From: an uncultured Anaerolineaceae bacterium
Lineage (GTDB): Bacteria > Chloroflexota > Anaerolineae > Anaerolineales > Anaerolineaceae
Length of the DNA stretch: 8,614 bases
Direction of reading: 5' to 3'
NCBI GenBank assembly: GCA_937894825.1
Contig: CALCQT010000041.1
Span: forward strand, 1-8,614
Position 1 is the stretch's first letter. Each line of letters opens with the position of its first letter. Below are positions 6,456-8,614 of the stretch, piece by piece. The translations under genes were made by a program, and so were the position numbers. Under the pieces are notes generated by a model. The model made no database searches. It saw nothing but the letters and a program-made list of their open reading frames with translations, and was not told the DNA's origin.

Positions 6456-6581
6456 CCGTTGTCGATTAAAACTTTATTATGGAGCGCGGCCTTAATCTCG
6501 TGGATCTGCGGGGCGTCTCTGATGTGATGGAGCGGTCCCGGATCAAAAAAAGTGAACAAAAATATAGGAGGAAGAATATCA

Positions 6582-7679
6582 ATGAAAAAAGTCTTTATGA
6601 TGGTTATTGCACTTGTAATGGTTCTGTCTGTGGCTTCAATTGCCATGGCTCAGGACGCCCCCGCTCAGGTGGACGTGTTTTTCTATGATTACTCTGATAC
6701 ATATATCGGCAGCGTACGCGCGTCGATGGAGGAGCAACTTAAGGAAGCAAGCGATCTGTTCATTTATAACTTCTACGATGGCGCTTCGGACCAGGGGAAA
6801 CAGACCCAGCAGGTTGAAACTGCATTGACCCGCGGTACGGATCTTTTGATCGTCAATATCGTCACAACCGGTTCTGACGAAGCTGCACAAACGATTGTGG
6901 ACGCGGCGAAGGCACAGGATGTTCCGGTCGTTTTCTTCAATCGTGAAGTATCTGACGCGGTAGTGAACAGCTACGAAAAATGCGCATTTGTCGGTACAGA
7001 CGCAGACGAAGCCGGTTATATGCAGGGTCAGATGATTGCCGAATTCCTGCAGGCGGAAGGCAATTTTGAAAAATATGACCTCAACGGCGACAAAGAAATT
7101 TCTTATTTGATGTTCCGTGGTGAACTGGGCAACGCTGAAGCGTTTGGCCGGACCAAATATTCGGTCCAGAACGCCAATGAACTGCTCGCGGACAGCGGCT
7201 ACCAGCTGGCTCCTTCCAAAGCGAACCAGACCGATGCTACCCAGGAACAGGACGGCATCAGCCCGTACTACCTCTATGGGAACTGGTCTGCTGCAAACGC
7301 GAAAAACCTGATGGACACCGCGCTGACCACCTTCTCCCTTGACAGCGGCGATATTGAAATCGTTGTTGCCAACAATGATGATCAGGCACTGGGCGCGATT
7401 GAATCCATGAACGAACAGGGCTACAACACCGGTACAGACGCCGAGAAATATATCCCGGTGTTCGGTGTGGACGCCACTGCCGTTGCTCAGGACGCGATCA
7501 AGAACGGTAAGATGACCGGAACGATCAAGCAGGACGCGGTCGGTATGGCCAGCGGTATTCTGTTCCTGGCGAAGAACATCCAGGCTGGCGAAGATCTGCT
7601 GGCGAATACTGCGGACTTCAATGTCGACGAAGGCGTCGCGAAGATCCGTATCCCGTATGCGATCTATACTGGCGAGTAA
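6582..7679 (+). CDS. mglB: Galactose/glucose-type ABC transporter substrate-binding protein, MglB-like
   Basis: This secreted receptor for galactose, glucose or a methyl-galactoside belongs to the periplasmic binding protein family related to E. coli MglB. It has 365 residues from ATG at 6582; AGGAGG (6566-6571) lies 10 bases upstream, and MKKVFMM begins a clean signal peptide with likely cleavage after AMA (21-23). An in-frame GTG 30 bases upstream is rejected because it precedes the ribosome site. MglB-like landmarks are YDYSDTYIGSV (35-45), VNIV (91-94), PVVFFNREVSD (115-125), a calcium-loop-like DLNGDKEIS (166-174), GELGNAEAFGRT (180-191), Trp235, VVANNDDQALGA (261-272) and VFGVDA (293-298). 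Aligned by eye to E. coli MglB, sugar-contact positions Asp14, Asn91, Arg158, Trp183, Asn211 and Asp236 are kept. Phe16, His152 and Asp154 become Tyr41, Asn184 and Glu186, so the ligand may differ. There is no lipobox. The MglA-like ATPase follows downstream. Confidence 0.92.
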   Translation: MKKVFMMVIALVMVLSVASIAMAQDAPAQVDVFFYDYSDTYIGSVRASMEEQLKEASDLFIYNFYDGASDQGKQTQQVETALTRGTDLLIVNIVTTGSDEAAQTIVDAAKAQDVPVVFFNREVSDAVVNSYEKCAFVGTDADEAGYMQGQMIAEFLQAEGNFEKYDLNGDKEISYLMFRGELGNAEAFGRTKYSVQNANELLADSGYQLAPSKANQTDATQEQDGISPYYLYGNWSAANAKNLMDTALTTFSLDSGDIEIVVANNDDQALGAIESMNEQGYNTGTDAEKYIPVFGVDATAVAQDAIKNGKMTGTIKQDAVGMASGILFLAKNIQAGEDLLANTADFNVDEGVAKIRIPYAIYTGE

Positions 7680-7698
7680 ACGAAGATTTCAATATTTC

Positions 7699-7727
7699 GG
7701 GCGGCCACATTGTGACCGCCCACTTTT
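7699..7727 (+). terminator. Terminator-like or mRNA-stabilising hairpin after mglB
   Basis: GGGCGG (7699-7704) pairs with CCGCCC (7716-7721). An inner CAC/GTG pair around ATT continues the stem across a single C-A mismatch. ACTTTTCT follows, a short T run. The hairpin lies 19 bases after the MglB stop. In sugar ABC operons a partial terminator at this place commonly lets the binding protein be made in excess over the membrane and ATPase subunits. Confidence 0.65.
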
Positions 7728-7763
7728 CTATAAATGATTTGAGTGTCCAAAGAGTCTTGTGTT

Positions 7764-7933
7764 ATAGGGTGACGACGCGATGATCGCCCGGTCCGTCTAT
7801 GGCGGGCGAGTGTGTAGCGTTTGTGAACAGAATGGCGAGAGCCTGATTCACAATTGATGATGTCCGCGTACCGCGAACCAAGCGACCATCGCGAAGCATC
7901 CTGACGGGGATGGTCGCCCCTACATAGGGTCAC
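7764..7933. repeat. Repeat-rich segment with three copies of GATGRTCGC, REP-like
   Basis: GATGATCGCCC (7779-7789) and GATGGTCGCCC (7909-7919) are near-identical direct copies. GCGACCATC (7882-7890) is the inverted copy, forming a 9-base stem with 7909-7917 around an 18-base loop. CGCCCG (7785-7790) and CGGGCG (7802-7807) form another dyad. The segment is bracketed by ATAGGGTGAC (7764-7773) and ATAGGGTCAC (7924-7933). This looks like a REP-type or small non-autonomous element, but copy number elsewhere cannot be judged from one window. Confidence 0.5.
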
Positions 7934-8007
7934 TATATACTTAGCGCACTGCGTTCCCACTGCCTTTTGGGCATCCATATCAAAAAAAGTGAGGTGATGG
8001 CGCACAA

Positions 8008-8614
8008 ATGAGCGAATACTTGCTTGAAATGCGAGGAATATCTAAAGAATTCCCGGGCGTAAAGGCGCTGGATGACGTTAACCTGTTTGTCAAAGCGGGA
8101 ACCGTCCATTCGCTGATGGGCGAGAATGGCGCGGGAAAATCCACGCTGATGAAGTGCCTGTTTGGAATCTATCAAAAGGATTCAGGCGTAATTAAGCTGG
8201 ATGGTGTGGAAGTGAACTTTCGTTCACCGCGGCAGGCACTGGATTCAGGCATTGCGATGGTGCATCAGGAACTGAATCAGGTCCATACACGCCCGGTGAT
8301 GGAAAATATCTGGCTGGGCCGGTTCCCGAAAGACATTTTGGGAGGCATCAGCCATAAAAAGATGTATGAAATGACGCGCGCGATTTTTGATGATCTGGAC
8401 ATCCAGGTGGACCCGCGCGCGAAAATCAGCAGCCTGTCGGTGTCGCGGCGCCAGATGGTGGAGATTGCCAAGGCGGTTTCGTTTAACAGCCGTGTGATCG
8501 TGTTTGATGAACCAACCTCATCTTTGACCGAAGTGGAAGTCGAACAGCTGTTTGGAATTATTAATAAGTTGCGGGCGCGTGGCTGCGGTATTAATAATTC
8601 CAAACAGCTGTTCG
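8008..8614 (+). CDS. mglA: Sugar ABC transporter ATP-binding protein, MglA-like (N-terminal part; runs off the edge)
   Basis: This ATPase would energise galactose-type sugar uptake together with the MglB-like protein and an MglC-like permease expected beyond the window. The frame is open from ATG at 8008 to the right edge: 202 residues of a family that is normally about 500 long with two ATPase domains. Only the first domain is present. Visible motifs are Walker [10 protein letters not shown] (38-46), Q-loop VHQEL (85-89), LSVSRRQ (143-149, the MglA-type signature) and Walker B VIVFDEP (163-169), followed by [13 protein letters not shown] as in MglA. GAGGTG (7991-7996), 11 bases upstream, supports the start; the nearer ATG at 7997 is out of frame. 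After RGCGI (191-195) the expected switch-region YISHK is absent: the last 26 bases are the reverse complement of 8541-8566, so residues 196-202 are probably not real. Confidence 0.9.
   Translation, partial: MSEYLLEMRGISKEFPGVKALDDVNLFVKAGTVHSLMGENGAGKSTLMKCLFGIYQKDSGVIKLDGVEVNFRSPRQALDSGIAMVHQELNQVHTRPVMENIWLGRFPKDILGGISHKKMYEMTRAIFDDLDIQVDPRAKISSLSVSRRQMVEIAKAVSFNSRVIVFDEPTSSLTEVEVEQLFGIINKLRARGCGINNSKQLF
8541..8614. repeat. Perfect 26-base inverted repeat at the window end, probable fold-back artefact
   Basis: Bases 8589-8614 are the exact reverse complement of 8541-8566, separated by 22 bases. The left arm is normal MglA coding sequence (EQLFGIINK region). The right arm interrupts that coding sequence where the conserved YISHK would be. 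The match runs to the last base of the window and may continue beyond it. Confidence 0.95.

Larger units (their letters stand above)
5857..6581. other. Gene-free region between metal operon and sugar operon
   Basis: No reading frame here has a ribosome site or recognisable product. The region contains tandem hairpins at 5859-5926, a dyad GAATTTGCGAAATTC (6062-6076), an imperfect long hairpin (6158-6193), a pseudo-palindrome TGTGAAATTTGCACA (6381-6395) and promoter-like pairs. Between about 6138 and 6402 three overlapping frames stay open on both strands, suggesting an unusual composition or repeat-derived DNA rather than a gene. A weaker promoter-like pair is TTGCTT (6014-6019) with TATAAA (6036-6041). 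Confidence 0.65.
7680..8007. other. Long spacer between the mglB-like and mglA-like genes
   Basis: This 328-base stretch holds no credible gene. It begins with a terminator-like hairpin (7699-7721), then a repeat-rich segment (7764-7933), and ends with the ribosome site of the ATPase gene. Such a gap is long for an ABC operon, where the ATPase gene usually follows the binding protein more closely. A separate internal promoter for the ATPase gene cannot be excluded; I saw no convincing one. Confidence 0.6.

Noticed and set aside
6552..6581. In-frame GTG start 30 bases before the chosen mglB start
   Set aside because: It lies upstream of the AGGAGG site and would spoil an otherwise typical signal peptide.
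7664..8005. Minus-strand open frame of 113 codons in the mglB-mglA gap
   Set aside because: It covers the hairpin and repeat segment, overlaps the mglB end, and its product looks like translated repeat DNA with no ribosome site.

Overview
The window holds two solute-uptake loci and the start of a divergent gene. It reads as a bacterial chromosome of balanced base composition with AGGAGG-type ribosome sites and tightly packed transporter operons. Both solute-binding proteins carry Sec-type signal peptides with no lipobox cysteine, which fits a diderm (for example a spirochaete) or a Chloroflexota-like anaerobe better than a typical Firmicute. I cannot fix the taxon from the sequence alone.

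Region 1 (1-1092, minus strand) is a partial gene that runs off the left edge. It joins a SixA-type histidine phosphatase to a CHAD domain, a domain linked to polyphosphate. It is transcribed away from the metal operon across a 339-base divergent intergenic region.

Region 2 (about 1365-5930, plus strand) is a metal-uptake operon in the order regulator, binding protein, ATPase, permease, permease. A DtxR/ScaR-type metalloregulator sits first, behind a perfect 14-base palindrome TTAGGTATACCTAA that is probably its own operator. It is followed by a TroA-like binding protein with three His and one Asp as likely Mn/Zn ligands, an ABC ATPase, and two ABC-3 permeases. Gaps are 14, 12 and 1 bases, and the last two genes overlap by 17 bases. 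The ATPase reading frame is broken near its C-terminus: about 9 codons plus one base appear to be missing, and the expected tail continues in another frame to 3829. The second permease has a cytoplasmic tail of about 85 residues that resembles a DtxR-type winged helix.

Region 3 (5857-6581) has no credible gene. It holds tandem hairpins after the metal operon, an imperfect hairpin, short dyads and a candidate promoter for the next operon.

Region 4 (6582-8614) is the start of a galactose/glucose-type ABC operon: an MglB-like periplasmic binding protein, a terminator-like hairpin, a repeat-rich spacer, then the N-terminal part of an MglA-like ATPase. The last 26 bases are an exact reverse complement of 8541-8566 and replace the expected MglA coding sequence. 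This looks like a fold-back artefact at the sequence end, so the final ~22-26 bases should not be trusted as coding sequence.
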